From Sutcliffiella horikoshii (GTDB taxonomy: Bacteria; Bacillota; Bacilli; Bacillales; Bacillaceae_I), in assembly GCF_008180725.1 (NCBI RefSeq), contig NZ_VTEV01000002.1, positions 466,426 through 530,425 of the forward strand: a DNA stretch of 64,000 bases. The letters run 5' to 3'. The position numbers were made by a program, and so were the translations under genes. Shown piece by piece: positions 53,982-62,800 of this stretch (the first letter of the stretch is position 1; every line of letters starts with the position of its first letter). The notes under the pieces were generated by a model. That model was not told where the DNA came from. It made no database searches and worked only from the letters and a program-made list of their open reading frames with translations.

Positions 53982-54234
53982 ATGAAGACCTCAGTGACGA
54001 GTAATTAGGAGGAGAGAGGTCCTCATTGCCGTTATGAAGACCTCAGTGACGAGAAATTAGGAGAAGAGAGGTCCTCATCGCCGTTATGAAGACCTCAGTG
54101 ACGAAAAATCAGGAGGAGAGAGGTCCTCATTGCCGTTATGAAGACCTCAGTGACGAGAAATCAGGAGGAGAGAGGTCCTCATTGCCGTTATGAAGACCTC
54201 AGTGACGAGAAATCAGGAGGAGAGAGGTCCTCAT
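53982..54234. repeat. Hairpin array B, block 1: five units, 52-bp period
   Basis: Units start at 53982, 54034, 54086, 54138 and 54190, each exactly 52 bases apart. Left arm ATGAAGACCTC, right arm GAGGTCCTCAT (one constant A-C mismatch), purine-rich centre, linker TGCCGTT or CGCCGTT. It is the first block of a 1.4-kb gene-free region. Confidence 0.92.
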
Positions 54235-54250
54235 CGCCGATATGAGGTGT

Positions 54251-54607
54251 ATGACGACCGGTGAGGGTGAAAAAGCAGAGGAGCGGTCGTCATAGGAGGT
54301 GTATGACGACCGGTTAAGGTGAAAAAGCAGAGGAGCGGTCGTCATAGGAGGTGTATGACGACAGGTGAGGGTGAAAAAGCAGAGGAGCGGTCGTCATAGG
54401 AGGTGTATGACGACCGGTGAAGGTGAAAAAGCAGAGGAGCGGTCGTCATAGGAGGTGTATGACGACCGGTGAGGGTGAAAAAGCAGAGGAGCGGTCGTCA
54501 TAGGTAGTGTATGACGACCGGTGAGGGTGAAAAAGCAGAGGAGCGGTCGTCATAGGTAGTGTATGATGCCCTGTGAGGGTGTAAAAGTAGAGGAGCCGTC
54601 GTCATAG
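54251..54607. repeat. Hairpin array C: seven units, 52-bp period
   Basis: Units start at 54251, 54303, 54355, 54407, 54459, 54511 and 54563 (steps of 52). Arms are ATGACGACCG and CGGTCGTCAT, centre about 23 purine-rich bases, linker AGGAGGTGT. Unit 7 has degraded arms. The arms differ from array B, but the outer ATGA-GAC/GTC-TCAT frame and period are the same. Confidence 0.92.
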
Positions 54608-54668
54608 GAGATTAATCCTTAGATCTCGTTGTAACTTTTTTTATACATTAATATGGACTTGACTCGTT

Positions 54669-54869
54669 ATGAAGACCTCAGTGACGAGAAATAAGGAGGA
54701 GAGAGGTCCTCATCGCCGTTATAAAGACCTCAGTGACGAGAAATCAGGAGGAGAGAGGTCCTCATTGCCGTTATGAAGACCTCAGTAACGAGAAATTAGG
54801 AGAAGAGAGGTCCTCATTGACGTTATGAAGACCTCAGTGATGAAAAATCATTAGAAGAGAGGTCCTCAT
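54669..54869. repeat. Hairpin array B, block 2: four units, 52-bp period
   Basis: Units start at 54669, 54721, 54773 and 54825, same arms as block 1 with a few substitutions (ATAAAGACCTC in the second). A broken left arm, ATGAAGCCC, lies at 54877 in phase. The spacer from array C (54608-54668) holds nothing recognisable. Confidence 0.9.
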
Positions 54870-54876
54870 CGCCATT

Positions 54877-55137
54877 ATGAAGCCCTTAAAGAAAAGGGAT
54901 TTTATTAAAATAGTCAAAGATGAGAGCTGGCCAAGGCCTATATTTCAAAGCTAAGCGAAAAGCGAGAAACGTCTCAAGAGATTAAGTTTGGACGTGGTTT
55001 TAGGTCGCGTTATCGATTTTGTTCTGTTCCGTAAAAGGCAGCAGAAGTGTGTAAAGGTAGAACATTATACGTCGGAGGTAGAAGTGACCTTGGGAAATGT
55101 AGAAGGTCTTCAAATAGAGGTAGAACCTGACAGTTAA
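54877..55137 (+). pseudogene. Possible gene remnant with an internal stop
   Basis: From the ATG of the last, broken repeat arm a frame reads 25 codons (MKPLKKRDFIKIVKDESWP to IFQS), a TAA at 54952, then 60 more open codons (AKSEKRLKRLSLDVVLG to VEGLQIEVEPDS) to TAA 55135. No ribosome site is present. It could be a decayed small gene or chance; I do not recognise it. Confidence 0.25.
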
Positions 55138-55209
55138 ACTGTCAAACAGATTAGAGGACAAATAATAAATATTTTTACTTAAAAACCATCACCTGTATTT
55201 TCAAATATC

Positions 55210-55218
55210 TGCTATAAT
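55210..55218 (+). promoter_or_regulatory. Extended -10 promoter of the first subtilase gene
   Basis: TGCTATAAT (TGnTATAAT), 78 bases before the ATG at 55297. No good -35 hexamer. Confidence 0.5.
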
Positions 55219-55296
55219 ATTCTAGTATTTAGTAATAGTTCTAAATATAACTAGTTTTCTATGCTTTTATTTTAGTGATGGAAGAGAGGAAAAGGT

Positions 55297-58200
55297 ATGA
55301 AGCATTGGGGGAAAATGAGTAAAGCTGTTATTCCACTTGCTATAACAGCGGTGGTGGCTAGTTCGCCGTTACAAGCGATGGCTTACACGGGTGGGGAAAG
55401 ATCTGTTGAAAAGGACTATTCCAGTATGATTAATCAGTTTAAGAGATTTGCTGACGAAAATGCAGGGAAAAGTTCATTCCAAAAACAAAAAGAGCAAGCC
55501 TCTGTAAGTGAAACGACGTATATTGTTAAATACAAAGAGAAGCTCTCACCACAAGAGCACAGAAACGCGGGTTCGACTCTTGTGAAAAGTTTTCCAAAGC
55601 TTGGTTATGATGTGGTGAAAGTGAATGCCAAATCAAACCTTCCTCAAACATTACAGGCATATGAAAAGATGAAGAAAGTATCGTCCGTTACGCCAAGCGT
55701 CATGTACCGTAAACTTGGTACTGCAGATCCGAAGGTAATGGATATGTATCACATTGAGCAGTTAGAGGTGTTAAAAGCTCAAGGGCTGGTTGGAGAAAAT
55801 AGTGTAAAAGTGGCAGTGATTGATTCTGGACTTGATCGGAATCATCCTGAATTAAAAGATAGAGTAGTAGATTCTGTGAATATCGTGGATCCGATGAGGC
55901 AGCCGGTCCCAGATTTACATGGAACGCATGTGGCAGGAATCATCGCTGCTGAAAAGGGTAATGGTGTTGGTGGTATTGGAATCAACCCTTCTGCGGAACT
56001 GTTGGCAATTGATGTATTTAATGGTGATATGGGAGCGTTCGATTTTTCTGTTGCAGAAGGTATTATTTATGCAGTTGATAACGGAGCGCAAGTTATTAAC
56101 ATGAGTCTTGGCAGTTATTATCCTTCGCAAATTATTGAAGAGGCCGTCAATTATGCCATAGCTTCTAATGTAACGGTAGTTGCTGCTGCAGGTAACTCTG
56201 CATCAAGTGAAAAGGAGTATCCAGCATCTTATAAAGGGGTAATCAGTGTAGGTGCAACAGATGCAAACAAGGAGTTGGCATACTTCTCATCTTTTGGTGC
56301 TTCTGTGGATGTAGTGGCACCGGGAGAAAACATTTACAATTCGGCTTATACAGGTAAATCAACATTCATGGAGTTAAGCGGGACGTCCATGGCATCCCCA
56401 GTAGTAGCAGGCATTGCTTCTCTGTTACTGGCAAAAAATCCTGATCTTACACCTTATGAAGTGGAATACTTATTAAAATCCACAGCGGGAGACCTGGGAG
56501 ATAAGGGATATGATCTAAAGTACGGACATGGACTTGTAAACCCAGTGGCAGCGTTAAATGCTAACACAGACATGATTCCTGACTATGCCAACGTTTCTGA
56601 ATATGAAATATTGGGAGCGGCAAAAAAGGTGGGCTTTAAGCAAGGTAAAGCTTCTGAAACAGGCTCTATCACTCAACCGTATCAGCAACATTTTTATAAA
56701 ATGGATGTAAAAGAAGGAGAGTTTGTTCAAAGCCTGATAGAAGTGCCCGAAAAAGCAGATTATGAATTGGTATACAGATTCTATCCTGCCGGGGAAGACA
56801 GCGCCATGGACAGCTTTACCGTCAATTATGCAGACATAGGACAAGCGGAAGGACATCTATATGAGGTATTTATGGATGGGACACTTGTCATTGGAGTTCA
56901 AGATGCAAATGATAATGCTGATGCTAAAAATAAGACAAGCTACACATTAACTTTGGATAAATCACAAGAGTTAAAAGAAGATGGCAACTCCATGGAAAAC
57001 CCTGTTCTTGTGCCAAACCTTCCTTACGCGTCAAACGGAGAACATTATTTAGCTGGTGAGTTCGGGGACCAGGATTATTATGAATTTGAAGTAGAAGAGC
57101 TGCAAACAGTAAAGGCGCATGTAAAAGGTGTACCTGGTGTTGATACGAGCTTAAATGTTTATGTGTATGAAGAAGAGTATGATGAATGGTACATGATGGA
57201 TTACAGCAATTTCAAAGGTCCAAGTCAAGAAGAGCAACTGATCTTTGAAGCAATGCCTGGGCTCAAGTATCGAGTCGAAGTAACGAGCATGCCGGAGTAT
57301 TTTGATGAGTTCTTTGGGATGTGGTTTGAAGGAACAGGAAGCTTCTCTTCGCATATTCCTTACGAATTCTCGCTAGAAGGAAAGGTATTGCCTGAAGATG
57401 TGGACGGTTTTCCATATAGTTTATATGGATCCGAAGAAGAAGTCATAGAAGAAAAAATGACAGTAAAAGAGTACGCGCAAAAACGTCTTGCTAAAAAGTC
57501 TGATGAACTGATTCCTGTCCTTGAAGATGACGATTATGAGGAGTATGAAGAAACAGATTTGTTATGGGAAATGGCGAGACCGTACGAAATTGGTTCCACG
57601 GAAGAAGAACACATCCAGTATGGTGATGATATTGATCTTTACAAGTTTGAAGTATCTGAAGACGGAATCTATCATTTTGAAGTAGAGGGTTCTGAGGAAA
57701 TGTCTCCATTCATGGAACTGTTAGAATATAATGAGATGTGGGGCTGGTCAGCTGTCCAGTTCAATTTCGGGATGACAGGACTTGAAGATTACATTCAATC
57801 AGGACTGAAGGGTGGAAATAAGTATATCCTTGCTGTATACAATGAGCAAATGCGTGCGACATTTGAACCGTACAAAGTAAGCTCAAAGTTGATATCTGAA
57901 GGTTCGAATGATGTGAATGAATATAACGATACCGAAGACATGGCAACAATCCTAGATGGAGACGTAAAAACAGGTAGCTTTGACATTACCAATGACCTGG
58001 ATATGTTCTATCTGGAACCTGGAGAGCAAGAAGAACTTTATGCATTCTATGTGGATGTAGATAAAAAATCAGCTTCAAAAGACTTGCCAACAGATTATAA
58101 ACCTACTGCAATTGATCCAATGGTCTATATTGTGGAAGACACAAATGGAGATCAATTTTTGGATGAAGCAGAGTTTGGTACAATCAGAATTTTAGATCGC

Positions 58201-59628
58201 GGTTGGGATTATGAAGGAGAACACGGGTCCTTCACTCGTAAAGCAGATGCAGGTTATTTCATCGTCATGATGAACTTTATGTGGGAAATGAATAAAGTAC
58301 CTACTGCTATGTACCAATTAACAGCAGGTCCTATGGACAGCGTGGATGAAGATAAAAATTCTACTGTGAAAAATAACATTCCTTCCAACCCTATCGCGTT
58401 ACAGCAAATCGGGGAATTCGAATGGGAGTCAACAGGTTACCTTAACTATGTTGCAAATGGCCAGGATACTGATTGGTATGAGATCCCTTCTTGGAAAAAT
58501 AGCAACTTCCATATTGAATTTAATGTGCCTTCTGACATTGATGGAAGCATGAAGCTATATGACAAAAAGGGTGCTTTAGTAACAGAATCAAGCATCTATG
58601 GACAAGGTGATGCAGAAATTCTGATGACGACAGGTCAAGAGTCTGGGCCATATTACCTGGCTGTGTCAAGTTCAGATGGAAATCCTAGTCTAAAGCCTTA
58701 TCACTTGAGCGTGAAAACACAAATGGTTCCGGGAGAAGGGCACAAAGAAAGAATTTCCGGTCCTGATAGATATGATACAACTCTGGCATTTTCTAATAGA
58801 ATTCCAGATCACTCCTTGGATGTCGTTTTCCTTGCAAACGGAAAAAATTATCCGGATGCATTGGCAGGGGTTGTATTAAATCAAGTTATGAATGGAACTA
58901 CCTTGTTAGTCAGCGATAGCGACAAAGTTCTACAAAATACAATAAGTGAAGCGAAACGTCTATTGAAGAAAGATGGCAAGGTAATTATCCTTGGAGGGAA
59001 TAATGCAATTTCTTCCAATGTGGAAAAAAGCTTTGAAAACCACTTCAAAGTAGATAGAATCTCTGGTGAAAACAGAACAAAAACTTCTATTGAAATAGCA
59101 AAAAAAGTGAAGAAGAATCCAGAGGAAATTATTGTAGTATCAGGTTTGGATTTCGCGGATGCATTAAGTATTGCTCCATATGCATCTGACAGTGTGACAC
59201 CTGTTTTATTAAATACCTCTAAAACTACTTTAACTAAAGAGCTAGAGGATTTTGTAAAACAAAATAAAGTAAAAAAGGTAACAGTAGTAGGTGGAAAGTC
59301 GGCTGTCCCTGAAGATGCAGTGAAAAAATTGAAAGCTGCTGGTGCCAAGGACGTGGTACGAGTATCTGGGCCAAATAGATACTTGACTTCAGTGGAAGTT
59401 GCCAAGAAATTTTATCCGGAAAGTACGTCTGTAGGGATCTCAAGCGGAAAAGTATTCCCAGACGCACTGAGCGGAAGCCACTTTGCATCCAAGAACAACA
59501 TGCCGATAGTGTTGGTTAATGGAAGCACGATGGTAAATGAACTTACCGATTATTTAAAAGAGGCAAAGGTAGAGCAATATTATATCTATGGCGGGACAAA
59601 TTCAGTGAATGCCAATATAGTAAAATAG
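55297..59628 (+). CDS. Wall-bound subtilisin-like protease with CWB2 repeats
   Basis: 1443 residues. Signal peptide (about 1-29); I9-type propeptide (about 70-140, TYIVKYKEKLS); S8 catalytic domain (about 155-430) with Asp in VAVIDSGLDRNHPEL, His in DLHGTHVAGIIAA, Asn in AAAGNSAS and Ser in SGTSMASPVVAGI. A long acidic middle (about 440-1145) has several PPC-like beta domains, one with a block of consecutive acidic residues. Three CWB2 repeats (about 1149-1443), RISGPDRYDTT and FADALSIAPYASD among them, fix it to the wall. GAGAGGAAAAGG precedes the ATG. Confidence 0.93.
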   Translation: MKHWGKMSKAVIPLAITAVVASSPLQAMAYTGGERSVEKDYSSMINQFKRFADENAGKSSFQKQKEQASVSETTYIVKYKEKLSPQEHRNAGSTLVKSFPKLGYDVVKVNAKSNLPQTLQAYEKMKKVSSVTPSVMYRKLGTADPKVMDMYHIEQLEVLKAQGLVGENSVKVAVIDSGLDRNHPELKDRVVDSVNIVDPMRQPVPDLHGTHVAGIIAAEKGNGVGGIGINPSAELLAIDVFNGDMGAFDFSVAEGIIYAVDNGAQVINMSLGSYYPSQIIEEAVNYAIASNVTVVAAAGNSASSEKEYPASYKGVISVGATDANKELAYFSSFGASVDVVAPGENIYNSAYTGKSTFMELSGTSMASPVVAGIASLLLAKNPDLTPYEVEYLLKSTAGDLGDKGYDLKYGHGLVNPVAALNANTDMIPDYANVSEYEILGAAKKVGFKQGKASETGSITQPYQQHFYKMDVKEGEFVQSLIEVPEKADYELVYRFYPAGEDSAMDSFTVNYADIGQAEGHLYEVFMDGTLVIGVQDANDNADAKNKTSYTLTLDKSQELKEDGNSMENPVLVPNLPYASNGEHYLAGEFGDQDYYEFEVEELQTVKAHVKGVPGVDTSLNVYVYEEEYDEWYMMDYSNFKGPSQEEQLIFEAMPGLKYRVEVTSMPEYFDEFFGMWFEGTGSFSSHIPYEFSLEGKVLPEDVDGFPYSLYGSEEEVIEEKMTVKEYAQKRLAKKSDELIPVLEDDDYEEYEETDLLWEMARPYEIGSTEEEHIQYGDDIDLYKFEVSEDGIYHFEVEGSEEMSPFMELLEYNEMWGWSAVQFNFGMTGLEDYIQSGLKGGNKYILAVYNEQMRATFEPYKVSSKLISEGSNDVNEYNDTEDMATILDGDVKTGSFDITNDLDMFYLEPGEQEELYAFYVDVDKKSASKDLPTDYKPTAIDPMVYIVEDTNGDQFLDEAEFGTIRILDRGWDYEGEHGSFTRKADAGYFIVMMNFMWEMNKVPTAMYQLTAGPMDSVDEDKNSTVKNNIPSNPIALQQIGEFEWESTGYLNYVANGQDTDWYEIPSWKNSNFHIEFNVPSDIDGSMKLYDKKGALVTESSIYGQGDAEILMTTGQESGPYYLAVSSSDGNPSLKPYHLSVKTQMVPGEGHKERISGPDRYDTTLAFSNRIPDHSLDVVFLANGKNYPDALAGVVLNQVMNGTTLLVSDSDKVLQNTISEAKRLLKKDGKVIILGGNNAISSNVEKSFENHFKVDRISGENRTKTSIEIAKKVKKNPEEIIVVSGLDFADALSIAPYASDSVTPVLLNTSKTTLTKELEDFVKQNKVKKVTVVGGKSAVPEDAVKKLKAAGAKDVVRVSGPNRYLTSVEVAKKFYPESTSVGISSGKVFPDALSGSHFASKNNMPIVLVNGSTMVNELTDYLKEAKVEQYYIYGGTNSVNANIVK

Positions 59629-59635
59629 TTTTAAG

Positions 59636-59669
59636 AAGGAGCCATTCTTTAATTAGAGGCTCCTTTTTC
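59636..59669 (+). terminator. Terminator of the first subtilase gene
   Basis: AAGGAGCC pairs with GGCTCCTT across fourteen bases, followed by TTT. Confidence 0.85.
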
Positions 59670-59710
59670 TATGCAACAAATAATATTCTAAATATTTAAA
59701 AGATAAACAA

Positions 59711-59739
59711 TTGACTAAAAAGTAAACCCTCTGTAAAAT
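59711..59739 (+). promoter_or_regulatory. Sigma-A promoter of the second subtilase gene
   Basis: TTGACT, a 17-base spacer and TAAAAT, about 100 bases before the start codon. Confidence 0.75.
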
Positions 59740-59836
59740 TATAGTGTAATTTGAAATCTTATGTAGGAAGAAAGGAGGACTATCTTTTTACGTATCTTTT
59801 CATTTTTCAACAATATTTTGGGGGAGGTTTTTGTTA

Positions 59837-62800
59837 GTGCAACTTCGTAAGTACTTTCTAGGTTTCGTAGCTTTCTTACTAGTGTTCTCTAACTTGCAAT
59901 TCGCAGTTGGTGCTACATCGGTAACGAAAACAACTAATGGGATTGATCTAAAAGAAGTAAGAGAAATGCTTGATGAAAGACAAGTATTTGAAGAAGCTGC
60001 TGAAGCAGCGAAGGCTTCATTTTCAGCAACGGATAAAGTCCGTGTAATTGTTGAGTTGGATGGAGAAGCGCCAATTCAATATGCAACAAAGCAAAATGTT
60101 CTTTATAAAGACCTTGAAGAATCTACTAAAAAATCATTGGTAGATGCAGTCGAAAAGCAGCAGGCTACTGTAAAATCTGCTATTTCTTCTAAAGGCTTAT
60201 CAATGGAATACAAGCATCAATTTACTACAGCCTTTAACGGTTTCAGTGGTGAAGTGCTGTTTGGTGACATTAAGAAAATTGAAGCAATAAATGGGGTTGC
60301 GAACGTATACTTAGCAAATGAGTATAACCGCCCAGAATTCGAACCAAATATGACAACTAGTCATGATTATATTCAATCCATGCAGGTTTGGGCTGATGCT
60401 CATTTTAAAGGTGAGGGCATGGTTGTCTCCGTAATTGACTCCGGAGTTGATCCTTCTCACAAAGATTTCGTGTTAAGTGATGACACGGAAGAATACTTAA
60501 CGGAAGAACTAGTAGATGGTTTAGTCGGTTCTGAAGGCCTTAAAGGGAAATTCTATACAGAAAAAGTACCATATGGCTATAACTACTATGACCAAAACTA
60601 CGAAATCAAAGATGTAGGACCTGCTCCATCTGAGCACGGAATGCACGTTGCAGGTACAGTAGTTGCAAATGGAGAAATCATGGGTGTAGCACCTGAAGCA
60701 CAAGTATTAGGGATGAAAGTATTCTCAAATGATCCTTTATATCCTTCTACTTGGTCAGATATTTATCTTGCTGCAATTGATGACTCTATTAAACTAGGCG
60801 CAGACGTTTTAAACATGAGCTTAGGTTCTACTGCTTCTTTCTATGAAGCAAATAGCGCTGAGGATGTAGCGATTACTCGTGCAGTTGAAAACGGAATCGT
60901 TTCTTCTGTATCCGCTGGTAACTCTGGTCATATTGGACGCGGATGGGACAACCCATTCTTCCGAAACCCTGACATTGGAGTAGTTGGAGCACCAGGTCTT
61001 AACAAAGATACGATACAAGTGGCTGCCTCCGGAAACACAGCTTATTTATACCAACATTCTCTAACTATTGATGGAACAGACTTTGAAGGAGTCGGGTACG
61101 GTATTGATAGCTGGGAAGAACTTCCTGAAGTAGAATTGGTACACATCAATGGTTTTGGTACTCCGGCCGATTACCAAGGTGTAGACGTTGAGGGGAAAGT
61201 TGCAGTAGTATCACGTGGTGCATTATCTTTCTTCGATAAAACACAAAATGCTGCAGCAGCTGGAGCAGCGGGAATTGTTGTTTACAACAACAATCCAAAT
61301 GGAATTTTCTATGAAGACCAAGGTGGATGGGCTATTCCGTTCATGAAGATTAGCTATGAGGACGGTCAAGCTATCGTAGAAGTACTGAAAAATGGTAATA
61401 CTGACGGAAACGTTGAACAATTGAATCAAAAAGAAAGCCCGGAAATGGGAAGAATGACTGAGTTTACATCTTGGGGAACTACTCCAAGCTTAGAGTTAAA
61501 GCCGGAAATTACAGCACCGGGTGGAAACATCTACTCTACGCTGAACGATGACAAGTATGGAGTAAAAAGTGGTACTTCCATGGCAGCTCCACACGTGGCA
61601 GGCGGTGCAGCACTTGTTCAACAATATTTGAAATCAGATGAGAGATTCGCTGACCTTACTGCGGAAGATCGCACGAGAATGGCCAAAACTCTGATGATGA
61701 ACACGGCTGACAGCATCAAAGATTTGTATGGTAATGACTATTCTCCTCGCCGTCAAGGTGCAGGAATGATGCAACTTTTTGCAGCAGTCGATACTCCTGC
61801 ATATGTGGTGGAAAAGAATAGCGGTGAAGGGAAAGTAGAATTAAAAGCATTTGATTCCACAAAAGTAAGTTTCACTCTTTCTGCTACTAATATTGCAGAT
61901 TACGAAGTTTCATACAAAGTTGATACTTCTGTTCTAACAGACTCTTTCTTAGAGCAAGAGAATGGACCGACTCTAAATGCATTGACTACTGGTGCTTTAA
62001 AAGGTGCAAAAGTGACAGCTCCTAAAGAGCTTACACTGGCAGCTGGTGAAACGAAAGAATTCACTGTATCCATTGACTTTGCTAATGCAAAAGTTCCTGG
62101 TTTTAAAGCGGATGGCACACCTACAACTATGGACCTTATGGAAAATATTTTTGTAGAAGGTTTTGTTACACTTTCTCATAAATATGAAGCGGATCTTTCT
62201 GTTCCATTCTTAGGGTTCTATGGTGATTGGAGCGCTCCTTCTGTAATGGATGGTTTCAAGGTATTGGAAGAAGACAAATACTATGAAGCTGGATTCCCTT
62301 CTGACGCTGTAGATGAAGCTACTCGCTTCATTAACCATTTAGAAAATGAAGATGGAAGCCTATATTATGGTATCAGCCCGAATGGAGATACTTGGAACGA
62401 TAGCATTAACTTCATTAATGCATACCTTCGTAATGCAAAAGAAGTACAATACAATGTACTTGACGAAAATGGGAAGAAAGTTCGTACAATCTTATCTTCC
62501 AACTACGTAAGAAAGACTTATTATAATGCTGGAACCGGTTCATACTATTCCTTGAATGCTGATCGCGCATGGGATGGAACGGTTAAAGGCAATGTAGTTG
62601 CTGACGGTAAATACTATTATGAAATCAACGCTCTAGTTGATGGAACAGATAAATGGCAATCCAAAAAGATCCCAGTTGTAGTTGATACTACTGCTCCAGC
62701 AGTGGAAATCACATCTTTTGATGAAGAGACTGGGGAACTTGAATGGACTGCTGCTGATACAGGTGTAGGCATTGACTTAATTCTTGTTTACGTCAATGGT

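Noticed and set aside
54251-54607. Each unit of array C looks like a mini-gene: a GGAGG-like site, ATG, 14 codons (MTTGEGEKAEERSS) and TAG, with some differences being synonymous.
   Set aside because: Unit 2 has TAA at codon 5, unit 7 is changed in several residues, and the related arrays A and B do not encode a comparable peptide. The constraint is better explained by the hairpin arms and the 52-bp period.
16484-54869. The repeat arrays considered as CRISPR.
   Set aside because: Repeats are contiguous or near-contiguous, spacers are not unique 30-40-mers, the units themselves are palindromes, and no cas gene is present.
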